From assembly GCA_913061055.1 (NCBI GenBank), contig CAJXVA010000040.1, forward strand, positions 1-34,300: a DNA stretch of 34,300 nt, in the 5' to 3' direction. Source of the stretch: an uncultured Pseudomonadota bacterium (GTDB lineage: Bacteria; Myxococcota_A; Polyangia; Nannocystales; Nannocystaceae). Both the position numbers and the translations under genes were made by a program. The notes below the pieces were generated by a model. That model searched no databases, was not told the origin of the DNA, and saw only the letters and a list, made by a program, of their open reading frames with translations. Below, one piece after another: positions 17,224-24,951 of the stretch (the first letter of the stretch is position 1; every line of letters starts with the position of its first letter).

Positions 17224-17245
17224 CCCACATCACCGCGGATGTGGG
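17224..17245 (-). terminator. Hairpin after the beta-helix lipoprotein gene
   Basis: A perfect 8-bp inverted repeat (CCCACATC / GATGTGGG) with a 6-nt loop lies 13 bp beyond the stop at 17259 on the minus strand. There is no U-run, so it may be a 3'-end stabiliser rather than a full intrinsic terminator. Confidence 0.4.
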
Positions 17246-17258
17246 TTCGCTCTGTCCG

Positions 17259-19073
17259 TCAGTCACATTCGACCGCGGTCGTTGCCTGCAGGGTCAGGCT
17301 GCCGGCACCACTGACCCGGACGTCGCAGCCGCTGCCCGACTCGGCAAACGTCACGTCGTCCAACGAGAGCGCCGCGCCGGAGCGAACCCACAGCTGGCCG
17401 AACTGCGCGCCGGCACCTGCCCCGTGCGCAACGTCGACGTGGGTCCAAACGTTTTGGGCTTCGATGCTTCCGTCCGCAAAGTGCACGTAGTCCCAGTCTC
17501 CGGCGCTGGGCGGCAGCTGCGACGAAGCCAATCGAATCCTCGCGTCGGCCGTCCCCTCGAGCCGCAGTCCGCCGTTGTCCTCCACATCAATCGAAGAGCC
17601 TCGACCGAGCAACAGTTGCGTTCCCGCGTTGACCGTCAACACGGCCGACCCCGCCCGGGCCTGAAGACGCGTGGTCCCGGTGAGGTGATAGGGCGCGTCG
17701 TGGGCGAGCCACGTCGAGTCGACATCGACCGGTCCCCCTTCCACCGCGATCGCATGCACGCCGTTGGGTGAGTAGGTGCCCACCCCGAGCCCGGCGACCG
17801 CCCCGGCGGAGATGTCGAGTGCCGGCCCGACGTTGTTCGTCACGGTGTTGCCGTCAAACCCGCCCAAGACCGCGTAGCGTTGAACGGTCAACCCCGGACC
17901 GCCCGACAGCTCGACCAAGCTGTTCGAGATCGCGATCTGGGCCCCCGATTCGACGAACACCATTCCCAGCCCGTCGCCGCCTCCGTGCCGGATCTCTGCA
18001 AACTCGATCCGGTTCGTCTGATTGAGCGAGCCTTCCTCGATCCGGATCTCCTCCCAGTCTCCGGCGGCCGGCCGCGGACTGGCCGACTGCACGATCACCG
18101 GATCGACTTCGGTCCCCATCAACCGAAGCGCTCCATTCTGTCGCACCCGTAGACCACCCTCCGGGGAGAAGCGGATCTCGGTGCCCGCGGTCAGCTCGAG
18201 GGTTGTCGCGCTCGCATCCCCATCGACGGACACATCCGAGACCAAGTAGGGCGCATCGGCGACGCTCCACACTGCGTCTTCGATGACGACACCGACGGTG
18301 ACCACGATGCCATCGACCGCGTTGGGACCGTAGGTGCCGGCCCCCAAGTCCCCAACGACCGAGGGGTGCATGCGCATCGCAGCACCCTCGTTGTCGGTGA
18401 TGACGTTGCCCTCGAAGCTCCGCAGCGTCGCGTCCGCTTCGGCTCGAATGCCGACGCCAGCGGACTGCATGAAGGTGCTGTCGCGAATCTCGACGGAACT
18501 GTCGTTGTCCAGCCACACCTGGGTCTGCGCGCTGGTGCCACCGCCGTACTCAACGTCGACATTGACCATTCGGTTCCCTTGCGCCGCGGAGTTCCCCGAA
18601 AAGTCGATCAGGCCCCAGCTGCCCGCGCTCGTACCTTGCGATGTCACCAGGATGCGCTCGTCCGCGGTTCCGTCCATGGTCAGGGATCCGCCCTCGCGTA
18701 CCGAGAGCGTCGCCCCCGGCGCCATTCGTAGGACCGCACAGGGCTCGACGGTGAGCGCCCCGTTGACGTAGACATCGTCGACGTCGTGGATTCCCGCGGA
18801 CCACACTTCCGTGCCGACCTCCCCGGTATGCGAGGCCACGACGCTCTGCGCTCCGCAGCTCCCCGAGGGTGGCTCCCCGGTGCTCCCAGACGACGCGTCG
18901 CCCTCGTCCGTCTCACCGCCCTGGTCCCCGGTCGAGGCCTCTGACGAGGTCTCGGCGTCGACTCCGGTGGACCCGGTCTCCTCCTCGGATGGAAAATCGA
19001 TGATGCAACCACCAAGGGTCAGGCAAAGGGGCACGAGAACATGAAAGTTGCGTGAGGACATGATCGTTTTCAT
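17259..19073 (-). CDS. Right-handed beta-helix-like lipoprotein with three long repeats
   Basis: The product is 604 aa, taken from ATG at 19073; ATG at 19061 is also possible, and neither has a clear Shine-Dalgarno. Signal peptide VLVPLCLTLGGC, then a linker rich in Glu, Ser, Thr and Gly (about 25-75). The remainder is about three repeats of roughly 180 residues. Each contains GTA/EV-DxxIxVxS (GTADERILVTSQ, GTEVDPVIVQSA, GTADARIRLASS), then a G-D/S-W segment, then an 'IEFAEIRHGGG'-like strand. The first two repeats also carry GTYGPNAVDG or GTYSPNGVHA and a 'DAPY' block. Short strands with Asn/Gly turns suggest a parallel beta-helix as in polysaccharide-binding or lyase folds. No catalytic residues can be assigned. 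Divergent from the sigma-factor gene with only 29 bp between starts. Confidence 0.8.
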   Translation of the reverse strand: MKTIMSSRNFHVLVPLCLTLGGCIIDFPSEEETGSTGVDAETSSEASTGDQGGETDEGDASSGSTGEPPSGSCGAQSVVASHTGEVGTEVWSAGIHDVDDVYVNGALTVEPCAVLRMAPGATLSVREGGSLTMDGTADERILVTSQGTSAGSWGLIDFSGNSAAQGNRMVNVDVEYGGGTSAQTQVWLDNDSSVEIRDSTFMQSAGVGIRAEADATLRSFEGNVITDNEGAAMRMHPSVVGDLGAGTYGPNAVDGIVVTVGVVIEDAVWSVADAPYLVSDVSVDGDASATTLELTAGTEIRFSPEGGLRVRQNGALRLMGTEVDPVIVQSASPRPAAGDWEEIRIEEGSLNQTNRIEFAEIRHGGGDGLGMVFVESGAQIAISNSLVELSGGPGLTVQRYAVLGGFDGNTVTNNVGPALDISAGAVAGLGVGTYSPNGVHAIAVEGGPVDVDSTWLAHDAPYHLTGTTRLQARAGSAVLTVNAGTQLLLGRGSSIDVEDNGGLRLEGTADARIRLASSQLPPSAGDWDYVHFADGSIEAQNVWTHVDVAHGAGAGAQFGQLWVRSGAALSLDDVTFAESGSGCDVRVSGAGSLTLQATTAVECD

Positions 19074-19102
19074 CTGTGTCTGGGTGCTAAGGTCGCGACG
19101 CG

Positions 19103-19966
19103 GTGCGACAGAGCGTCTTGAAGGGGGAACTCGAGCGCGTGGGGTTCTCACCAAGCGCCGTGGCGGAGCTGTTGGAGCGAACGCAGCGCGCCCATGCAGA
19201 CCTCCCCGCCGAGCAGGTGTCGGAGGCAACCTGGGCATCGCGGCTGGCCGAGGCCTGCCCTGCCGACCACCGCAATGTCCGCGTTGCGGCCGACGAGCTC
19301 CGCGTCGGTGACCTGTGGCTGGCGACGCTGCTCGAGGCGAACGAGACAGGCAGCGTGAAGCGCTTCGAGACCACGCTCATGCCCGAGATCGACATCGTCG
19401 TCCGGCGCTTCGAAAAAGACCCCGACGCGCGCGACGAGCTTCGGCAGGTCGTCCGCATCAAACTCTTGGTCGGTACCCCGGGCGTTGCCGCCAAGATCGG
19501 CCAGTACGCTGGCCACGGTCGCCTCGCCGGCTGGGCGCGAACGGTCGCGGCCCGCGTCGCGCTCAACGCCAAACGGGGCGAACGAAAACACGACAGCCCG
19601 GATATCCTCGAAGCCCTGCAGCTCGCCTCGACGCCGGAGTATCGATGCCTCAGAGCCGAGCGCCAGACGGAGTTCTGGATGTGCCTGCGCGCGGCGTTCG
19701 AATCGCTGGAGCCGCGAGCCCGGACGGTGCTGCGTCTGCGATACCGCGTCGGCATGACCGCCACCGCGATCGCGCACTCGTATGCCGTCCACGAGTCCAC
19801 GATGTCCCGATGGCTCGCCGGCGCACGCGAGACGCTCATCCTCGAATTCGAAGCGCGCGCCTCGGCCAACCTGGGGCCCGATCTGGGGCCCGATGAGCTG
19901 CGACGGGTCTTGCAGAGCCGGCTGGAGCTGAGCCTACAGGGCCTGTTCTCGACCACCGGGACGTAA
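19103..19966 (+). CDS. Sigma-70 family (ECF-like, myxobacterial type) RNA polymerase sigma factor
   Basis: The product is 287 aa from a GTG start. The N-terminal 70 residues are a helical extension seen in a large myxobacterial sigma family, not in classical ECF factors. Region 2 follows: DLWLATLLEANETGSVKRFE, then PEIDIVVRRF. The segment AKIGQYAGHGRLAGWARTVAARVALN is equivalent to the region 2.3-2.4 helix (RLAGWARTVAARVALN). Region 4 is ESLEPRARTVLRLRYRVGMT, then AIAHSYAVHESTMSRWLAGARETL, a clear helix-turn-helix for -35 recognition. The kinase gene with an N-terminal zinc finger lies 125-137 bp downstream on the same strand, suggesting the kinase controls this sigma factor. Promoter elements would have to overlap the divergent lipoprotein gene's start. 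Confidence 0.85.
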   Translation: MRQSVLKGELERVGFSPSAVAELLERTQRAHADLPAEQVSEATWASRLAEACPADHRNVRVAADELRVGDLWLATLLEANETGSVKRFETTLMPEIDIVVRRFEKDPDARDELRQVVRIKLLVGTPGVAAKIGQYAGHGRLAGWARTVAARVALNAKRGERKHDSPDILEALQLASTPEYRCLRAERQTEFWMCLRAAFESLEPRARTVLRLRYRVGMTATAIAHSYAVHESTMSRWLAGARETLILEFEARASANLGPDLGPDELRRVLQSRLELSLQGLFSTTGT

Positions 19967-19983
19967 TCGCCCCCCGGTCGTGC

Positions 19984-20000
19984 GAGGCGCGAATCGCCTC
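19984..20000 (+). terminator. Short hairpin between sigma-factor and kinase genes
   Basis: GAGGCG-CGAAT-CGCCTC is a perfect 6-bp stem located 17 bp after the sigma-factor stop. There is no U-run. It could reduce read-through into the kinase gene, but the stem is short and may be chance in GC-rich DNA. Confidence 0.3.
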
Positions 20001-20103
20001 CGTGGTGAGCCCATGACCCCATTCAAAGTAGGGACACCTCGCCAAAACGCCGTCTTGCACGAAACGGGAAAAAAAGTTCGCAAGCGATAGAGTGGCGGCT
20101 CGA

Positions 20104-23100
20104 ATGGGCGAGACGAGCACCGGGGGCTTCGATTCGGCGGGAGACCCCTGCCCGCCCGAGGTCGTCTTGTTTCGATTCGCGGAGGGCCTGCTCTTGGGGC
20201 CTGAGCTCCAGGTCCTCGAGCGGCACCTCGCTTCCTGCGAGATCTGCGGCGACCTGCTTTCGCTGGCCGCGGACGAGACCGCAGCCGAAGACTCTCCCGG
20301 CCCCCTCCCCCAGGCCCCTGGCGATCCGCGGACTCTGGGGCGTTACGTCATTCTCGAGCGGCTCGGGTGGGGTGCGATGGGCATCGTTGTCCGAGCCTAC
20401 GATCCCAAGCTCGAACGCGAGGTTGCGCTCAAACAACTGCGCGCGTCCCTGGGCCCCGAGGAGTCCGAACGCCTCGTCCGGGAGGGCCGAACCCTCGCAC
20501 AGCTCAACCATCCACACGTCGTCGCGGTCTACGACGTGGAACTCGAGGGAGAGCAGCCGGCGATCGTGATGGAGATGATTCGGGGGCAGACGCTCGACGA
20601 ATGGCTGGAGACCCAGCGGTCGTGGCGAGAGATCCTCGAGTGCTTTCGCAGTGCGGGACAGGGGCTCGCGGCAGCGCACCTCGCAGGCCTGCTGCACCGC
20701 GACTTCAAGCCCGCCAACGTGATGGTCGGCCGCGATGGTCGGGTGCGGGTGACGGACTTCGGCATCGCAGGACAACTCGTCGGCCCCCGCGACAAGACGA
20801 CCGACGCCGTGCACAAGACCGAGACGCTGGCGACGATCGGCACGCCGGCATACATGGCGCCCGAGCAGCATGCTGAGGCAGCGCTCACCCATGCCGCCGA
20901 CCAGTATGGATTTGCGCTGACGCTGCGCGAGGCCCTGACCGGCGAGCGCCCCTTCGTCGGGCTGCCACCCGAAGAGCTCGAAGCTGCCAAGCAGGCCGGA
21001 CCTCCACCCTGGCCCAGCGCAACCGCATGGCCACGTCGCATCGAGCAGGCGATCGATCGCGGCATGCATCCCGATCCACAGCGTCGCTTCCCCAGCATGA
21101 ACGCATTGCTGGCCGAGATCCGCCCGCGCGCCCGCCGAACCCAATCGCTCGCATGGGGCCTCGGGGCGCTCGGGATCGGTGGTGTTGTTGCCGCGGGGCT
21201 CAACGCGCCCGAAGCCTGCCAAGGCGCAGAGCAAGCGCTCGCCTCCACCTGGTCGGCCACCCAACGCGCCGACGTCGCGGCAGCGTTCGACCGCAACGGC
21301 CAAGGAGTTGTAGCCGCGGTCTGGCTCCGGATCGAACCAGACCTCGAAGCCTACGCCGAGGGTTGGGTCAGCCAACACCGCGACGCCTGTCGAGCGACGC
21401 GGGTCCGCGGGGAGCAATCCGAGGCTCTGCTCGACAAACGCATGTCGTGCCTGGACCGCGCCCGGCAGTCGCTCGAGTCCACCGTATCGATCCTCAGCGA
21501 GGGGGAGCCCGGAAGCTTGATGCGCGGCGTTGACCTCGTCGAGGCCCTCCCCAGCCTCGACCGCTGCGCAGACCGAGACAGCCTCGAGCGCTCCACCCCC
21601 ATCCCGAACACAGAGCAACAGGAACGTGTACATGCCGTTCGTGCCCGGCTCGCGACCGCCTACGCGTTGCGAGTCTCTGGCCGCTATGCCGACGCGCGTA
21701 CGGCCTTGAACGAAGCCAAGGACCTCGACCGAGCGGAATACACCCCGGTCGATGCCGAGCTGCTCGAGCACGAGGCGGCGCTGCTGGAACTCGAAGGCTC
21801 CTACGCCGAGGCGGCAACCGCTTTGCAGCAAGGCATGGTGGTCGCGACCCGCACCGGCCAGGCGGCGCTCGTGGCTCGGATGACCCGGATGGCGATCTTC
21901 CTTGGAGCACGCCAGGGGGACTTCGCCCGCGCGGACGCCTGGGCCGCGGTCGCGCGGGGGCTTGCACAGCGAGAGGCCGGGGGTGAGGACGCAGGCGAGC
22001 TTGCCGCGACGCTGGGCGCCGTCGCATTGATGCGCGGTGACCTCGTGCAGGCCGAGGCGGAACTCCGGTCGGCGGTCGCCGAGATTGAAACGGCCCGTGG
22101 CCCTCGCAGCCTCCGCGTCGCCCACGTTCGCAGCAACCTGGCCGCGTGCCTACTGCAGGCGGGACGTGTCGAGGAGTCGATCACCGAGTACGACGCCCAC
22201 CTGTCGATTCTCGAGGAGCGGCTGGGGCCGCAGCACCCAACCTTGGCTCGCACGCGGCAGACGCTCGGCAACGCGTACCACGCGATGGGAAGGCTCGAAG
22301 ATGCGCTGAGAGAACACGAGGCCGCGCTCGCGGGACGCACCGCGGCATTTGGCGAAGACCACCCCGAGGTGGCCGACTCCCACGCCTCGATCGCCGCCGT
22401 GTTCATCGACCTTGGGCGACTGGGTGATGCCGAACGCGAGGCTCGTCTGGCACTCGAGATGAGCCGCCGACACCACGGTGACGCACACGCGGTCACGCTC
22501 GTGCCCAAGTCCCACCTCGCGCGAATCCTCAGCGAGAAGCTCGAGCACGAGGAGTCCATCGCGCTCTACCGTGAAGTGCTTCGCGATGCGCAGACCGTGT
22601 TCGCGCCGGACAGTCCCCAGACCGGGATTGCCCGGGCAGGGCTGGGGCATGCGCTGCTCGACGCCGGTCAACTCGAAGAAGCGCAAGCGGTGCTGCAAGC
22701 CTCGCTCGACGAACGCACGAAGATCTTCGGCCCCCTGCATCGACAATCGGTCGAGAGCGCGTTGGGACTGGCTTCGAGTCGATCTGCGGCCGGATCTACG
22801 GACGTTGCGCTGGCCGCCTTGACTACGTTGCAGGCCGATCTCTCCGCGGACGAGGCCGGCGCCGCGCTGCTTCCCCACGTTCAACAGCGCCACGCCGAGC
22901 TCCTGCTGACGGCCGACCGTCCCAAGGACGCGCTCCCCTTGTTTCGAGCCGCCGAAGCCGGACTCGCGGACGCCGACAACGCCGTCGCGTTGGCGCGCGC
23001 TGGTTTCGGAGCGGCGCAGGCCCTCGAAGCCCTGGGACAGCCCGACAAGAGCGTCCAACGTGCGACGGCGGCACAAGATACGCTGCGCGACGCGGGGCCC

Positions 23101-23154
23101 CAGGCACGAGAAGATCTCGCTCACGTCAGCGCCTGGCTCGACGCCCACCGATGA
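20104..23154 (+). CDS. Zinc-finger/Ser-Thr protein kinase/TM/TPR protein
   Basis: The product is 1016 aa from ATG at 20104; a GTG at 20092 would add four residues, and neither has a Shine-Dalgarno. An anti-sigma-like zinc finger, H41-x3-C45-x2-C48 (HLASCEIC), is at the N-terminus. The kinase spans about 79-340: Gly loop GWGAMG, K110 in VALKQL, HRDFKPANVMV (D200, N205), DFGIA (D218), TIGTPAYMAPEQ; all catalytic residues are intact. A membrane helix lies at about 348-366. Outside it a Cys-containing stretch follows, with EACQG, RDACRATRVRGEQSEALLDKRM and SCLDRARQSL, of a type common in myxobacterial kinases. About ten TPR-like units then run from about 530 to the end, including Kinesin-light-chain-type repeats (LGPQHPTLARTRQTLGNAY, FGEDHPEVADSHASIAAVF). 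Likely an inner-membrane sensor kinase paired with the upstream sigma factor. Confidence 0.92.
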   Translation: MGETSTGGFDSAGDPCPPEVVLFRFAEGLLLGPELQVLERHLASCEICGDLLSLAADETAAEDSPGPLPQAPGDPRTLGRYVILERLGWGAMGIVVRAYDPKLEREVALKQLRASLGPEESERLVREGRTLAQLNHPHVVAVYDVELEGEQPAIVMEMIRGQTLDEWLETQRSWREILECFRSAGQGLAAAHLAGLLHRDFKPANVMVGRDGRVRVTDFGIAGQLVGPRDKTTDAVHKTETLATIGTPAYMAPEQHAEAALTHAADQYGFALTLREALTGERPFVGLPPEELEAAKQAGPPPWPSATAWPRRIEQAIDRGMHPDPQRRFPSMNALLAEIRPRARRTQSLAWGLGALGIGGVVAAGLNAPEACQGAEQALASTWSATQRADVAAAFDRNGQGVVAAVWLRIEPDLEAYAEGWVSQHRDACRATRVRGEQSEALLDKRMSCLDRARQSLESTVSILSEGEPGSLMRGVDLVEALPSLDRCADRDSLERSTPIPNTEQQERVHAVRARLATAYALRVSGRYADARTALNEAKDLDRAEYTPVDAELLEHEAALLELEGSYAEAATALQQGMVVATRTGQAALVARMTRMAIFLGARQGDFARADAWAAVARGLAQREAGGEDAGELAATLGAVALMRGDLVQAEAELRSAVAEIETARGPRSLRVAHVRSNLAACLLQAGRVEESITEYDAHLSILEERLGPQHPTLARTRQTLGNAYHAMGRLEDALREHEAALAGRTAAFGEDHPEVADSHASIAAVFIDLGRLGDAEREARLALEMSRRHHGDAHAVTLVPKSHLARILSEKLEHEESIALYREVLRDAQTVFAPDSPQTGIARAGLGHALLDAGQLEEAQAVLQASLDERTKIFGPLHRQSVESALGLASSRSAAGSTDVALAALTTLQADLSADEAGAALLPHVQQRHAELLLTADRPKDALPLFRAAEAGLADADNAVALARAGFGAAQALEALGQPDKSVQRATAAQDTLRDAGPQAREDLAHVSAWLDAHR

Positions 23155-23166
23155 CTTCGGTCGGGT

Positions 23167-23772
23167 CTACTCGGTCCACGAGACGTGGAAGATCGCGCCG
23201 TCGCCGGTCGCCTCGAACTCGACCTTGGTGTCGCGTCGCCCCGCGACCCCGAGCAGCGTTTCGATACCGGTCGCGACACCGACCCTTCGAAGGTCCGACA
23301 TGCCTTCCCACCCGGTGAGTACAGCCCTGGCTTGGCCTGGTCCCACGATCTCCGGGACGATGGTGCCCGCGGAGTGACCGCGCCCATAGACGATCGGTGC
23401 GCGTAGTAGGAGTGCACGCGGGCTCGAGAGCCGAATCAGCACCTTCCAAACCGAGCGAAGCGTCTGCTCGATCCCTTGCCTCACCACGTCGGAGTAGAAC
23501 GACAGCAGCTCCCGGTCCGCCTCTTTGGCGATCGCGTAGTAGAGGTCGTCCACGTCGGTCGCCCACATCCACGCGGCCGGTACGGCAGCATGCAGACGGT
23601 CTCGCTGCTCTTCGGGAAGCGACGCGAAAGCGCGCTCCACTGGGGCGCTTCCCACTTCCTTACGGAAGAACTCGACGTTCCGCAGAAAGACCGCTCCGGA
23701 GAGCGATGGGACGGTGCGGTCTGGCACTGCGCGATATTGTACGCCGTCCGAGCCCGCTCGGTCGGAGCACAT
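23167..23772 (-). CDS. DUF2378/TIGR02265-like protein, downstream copy
   Basis: The product is 201 aa from ATG at 23772, which starts 1 bp after the stop of the upstream paralogue (TGAGATG), so translation is coupled. It aligns with that paralogue over its whole length: VPSLSGAVFL, FASLPEEQRDRL, AVPAAWMW, VVRQGIEQTLRSVWKVLIRL, YGRGHSAGTI, LTGWEGMSDLRRVGVATGIE, VAGRRDTKV and GDGAIFHVSW. The closing 'A.FHVSW' and overall pattern resemble the Myxococcales-restricted DUF2378 (TIGR02265) family, whose function is unknown. No signal or membrane helix. Its stop is 12 bp from that of the convergent kinase gene. Confidence 0.75.
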   Translation of the reverse strand: MCSDRAGSDGVQYRAVPDRTVPSLSGAVFLRNVEFFRKEVGSAPVERAFASLPEEQRDRLHAAVPAAWMWATDVDDLYYAIAKEADRELLSFYSDVVRQGIEQTLRSVWKVLIRLSSPRALLLRAPIVYGRGHSAGTIVPEIVGPGQARAVLTGWEGMSDLRRVGVATGIETLLGVAGRRDTKVEFEATGDGAIFHVSWTE

Positions 23773-23773
23773 C

Positions 23774-24412
23774 TCACGCGTGCCAGCGGACGTGATAGAT
23801 GGCGCCATCGTCCGTGCCGTCGTACCGAACGGTCACATCTCTCCGACCGGCAACATCCATGACTGCCTTGATGCCCACTGCGACACCAAGACGCCGCAGC
23901 TCCGGCACACCGGGCCAGCCGGAGAGCACCACCGTAGCGGTTCCAGGGGCGTCGATCGTGGTCTTGATCGCCCCAATGGAGTGGCCCCGCTTGTAGATCA
24001 CCGGCGTACGGCTGAGCAGGGCCCGGTCGGTCGTGAACCGAATGAGAATCTTCCACACCGATCGGAGCGTCTGAGAGACGCCCTGCCGAACAACCTCGGA
24101 GAAGAGCGGCATCAGGTCCCGTTGGGCACTGCGCGCGATCGCTTCGTAGTACGCATCGACAACAGCAAATGGAATCCATGCGGCCGGAACCGCAGATTCG
24201 AGGATGCCCTGCTGCTCCCGGCTCAAGGACGCGAACGCTTGATCCACCGCCTCGTCCCCCACCACCTGTCGGAACACCTTGTCGGTGCTCAGGTAGAGCG
24301 CGCCCGAAAGCGCTGGAACAATGCTGTGAGGCACGGAACGCCGAGTGTACGCGCGGCCTCGCTCCTGCAGAGCCACAAGCTCCCGCGCTGACGGCGCAGC
24401 GACCGCGTACAT
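23774..24412 (-). CDS. DUF2378/TIGR02265-like protein, upstream copy
   Basis: The product is 212 aa from ATG at 24412, with GAGGAC about 4 nt upstream as ribosome site; longer in-frame versions would overlap the divergent gene at 24471. Blocks shared with the second copy are VPALSGALYL, FASLSREQQGIL, AVPAAWIP, VVRQGVSQTLRSVWKILIRF, YKRGHSIGAI, LSGWPGVPELRRLGVAVGIK, VAGRRDVTV and GDGAIYHVRW. The protein is cytoplasmic by sequence. A ligand-binding sensor role is conceivable from similarity in layout to V4R/HNOB-like alpha-beta domains, but this is speculation. First gene of a two-gene operon. Confidence 0.75.
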   Translation of the reverse strand: MYAVAAPSARELVALQERGRAYTRRSVPHSIVPALSGALYLSTDKVFRQVVGDEAVDQAFASLSREQQGILESAVPAAWIPFAVVDAYYEAIARSAQRDLMPLFSEVVRQGVSQTLRSVWKILIRFTTDRALLSRTPVIYKRGHSIGAIKTTIDAPGTATVVLSGWPGVPELRRLGVAVGIKAVMDVAGRRDVTVRYDGTDDGAIYHVRWHA

Positions 24413-24470
24413 GTCCGTCCTCGGCGTTTCACCTTGCGCCAGGGATGGCCTTGTCCCAAGGTAGAGAGGC

Positions 24471-24713
24471 GTGGCAACGCAATCCAAAGAGCGTCGTAAG
24501 GGCCGTTCCACCGCCGGACGGGTGAACGGTATCCGGTTCGACTGGGACGCGCACGGTGCGGAGGGCTATGCCGTCGACGTTCAGGAGCGCAGCCACGAGG
24601 ACTCTGGCGATCTGATCGCGGCCAAGATCCGCCGCGATTGGAGCGAGGAGTCCGGAGCACCCGAAGCGTCCGAGGATTCCGACGAATCCACCGAGCCCGA
24701 AGCCGACGCCTGA
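24471..24713 (+). CDS. Small charged hypothetical protein
   Basis: An 80-aa frame from a GTG at 24471, 58 bp from the divergent DUF2378-like gene. The product has a basic N-terminus (SKERRKGRSTAGRVNG), a middle segment IRFDWDAHGAEGYAVDV, and an acidic tail with SEESGAPEASEDSDESTEPE. The split charge and low-complexity tail resemble small nucleoid-, RNA- or partner-binding proteins, but no family is recognised. The ribosome site is weak. Codon choice with G/C at third positions supports it being real. Confidence 0.5.
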   Translation: MATQSKERRKGRSTAGRVNGIRFDWDAHGAEGYAVDVQERSHEDSGDLIAAKIRRDWSEESGAPEASEDSDESTEPEADA

Positions 24714-24951
24714 GAGCTCGCGTCGGTCCGAGTCGGGCGGAGTGCAGTTCAGCTGCAGCACCGACACCCACACCTGTCTCTTAGGGTCATTCGGGGCGGA
24801 GGTCGTGTCCTCGGCCACAAAGTTTCCTATCTTGATCATCCTGCATTCGTGTTGACGGATGCAATGGTTGCAACGAAGATAGAAAGCCTGCTGCGTAGCT
24901 CCGCTGAGGCATGAGGCCGCCAGTGTGGGGTTCGCACGCGGGTGTTCGCCC

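Noticed and set aside
20023-22125. A 700-codon minus-strand frame opposite the kinase/TPR gene
   Set aside because: Shadow of the kinase gene, whose catalytic motifs and repeats are intact on the plus strand.
24714-24951. Possible small RNA or riboswitch in the 238-bp spacer before the protease gene
   Set aside because: The stretch 24815-24890 is more AT-rich than its surroundings, as a promoter region would be, but I could not find a stable stem set or a known riboswitch core.
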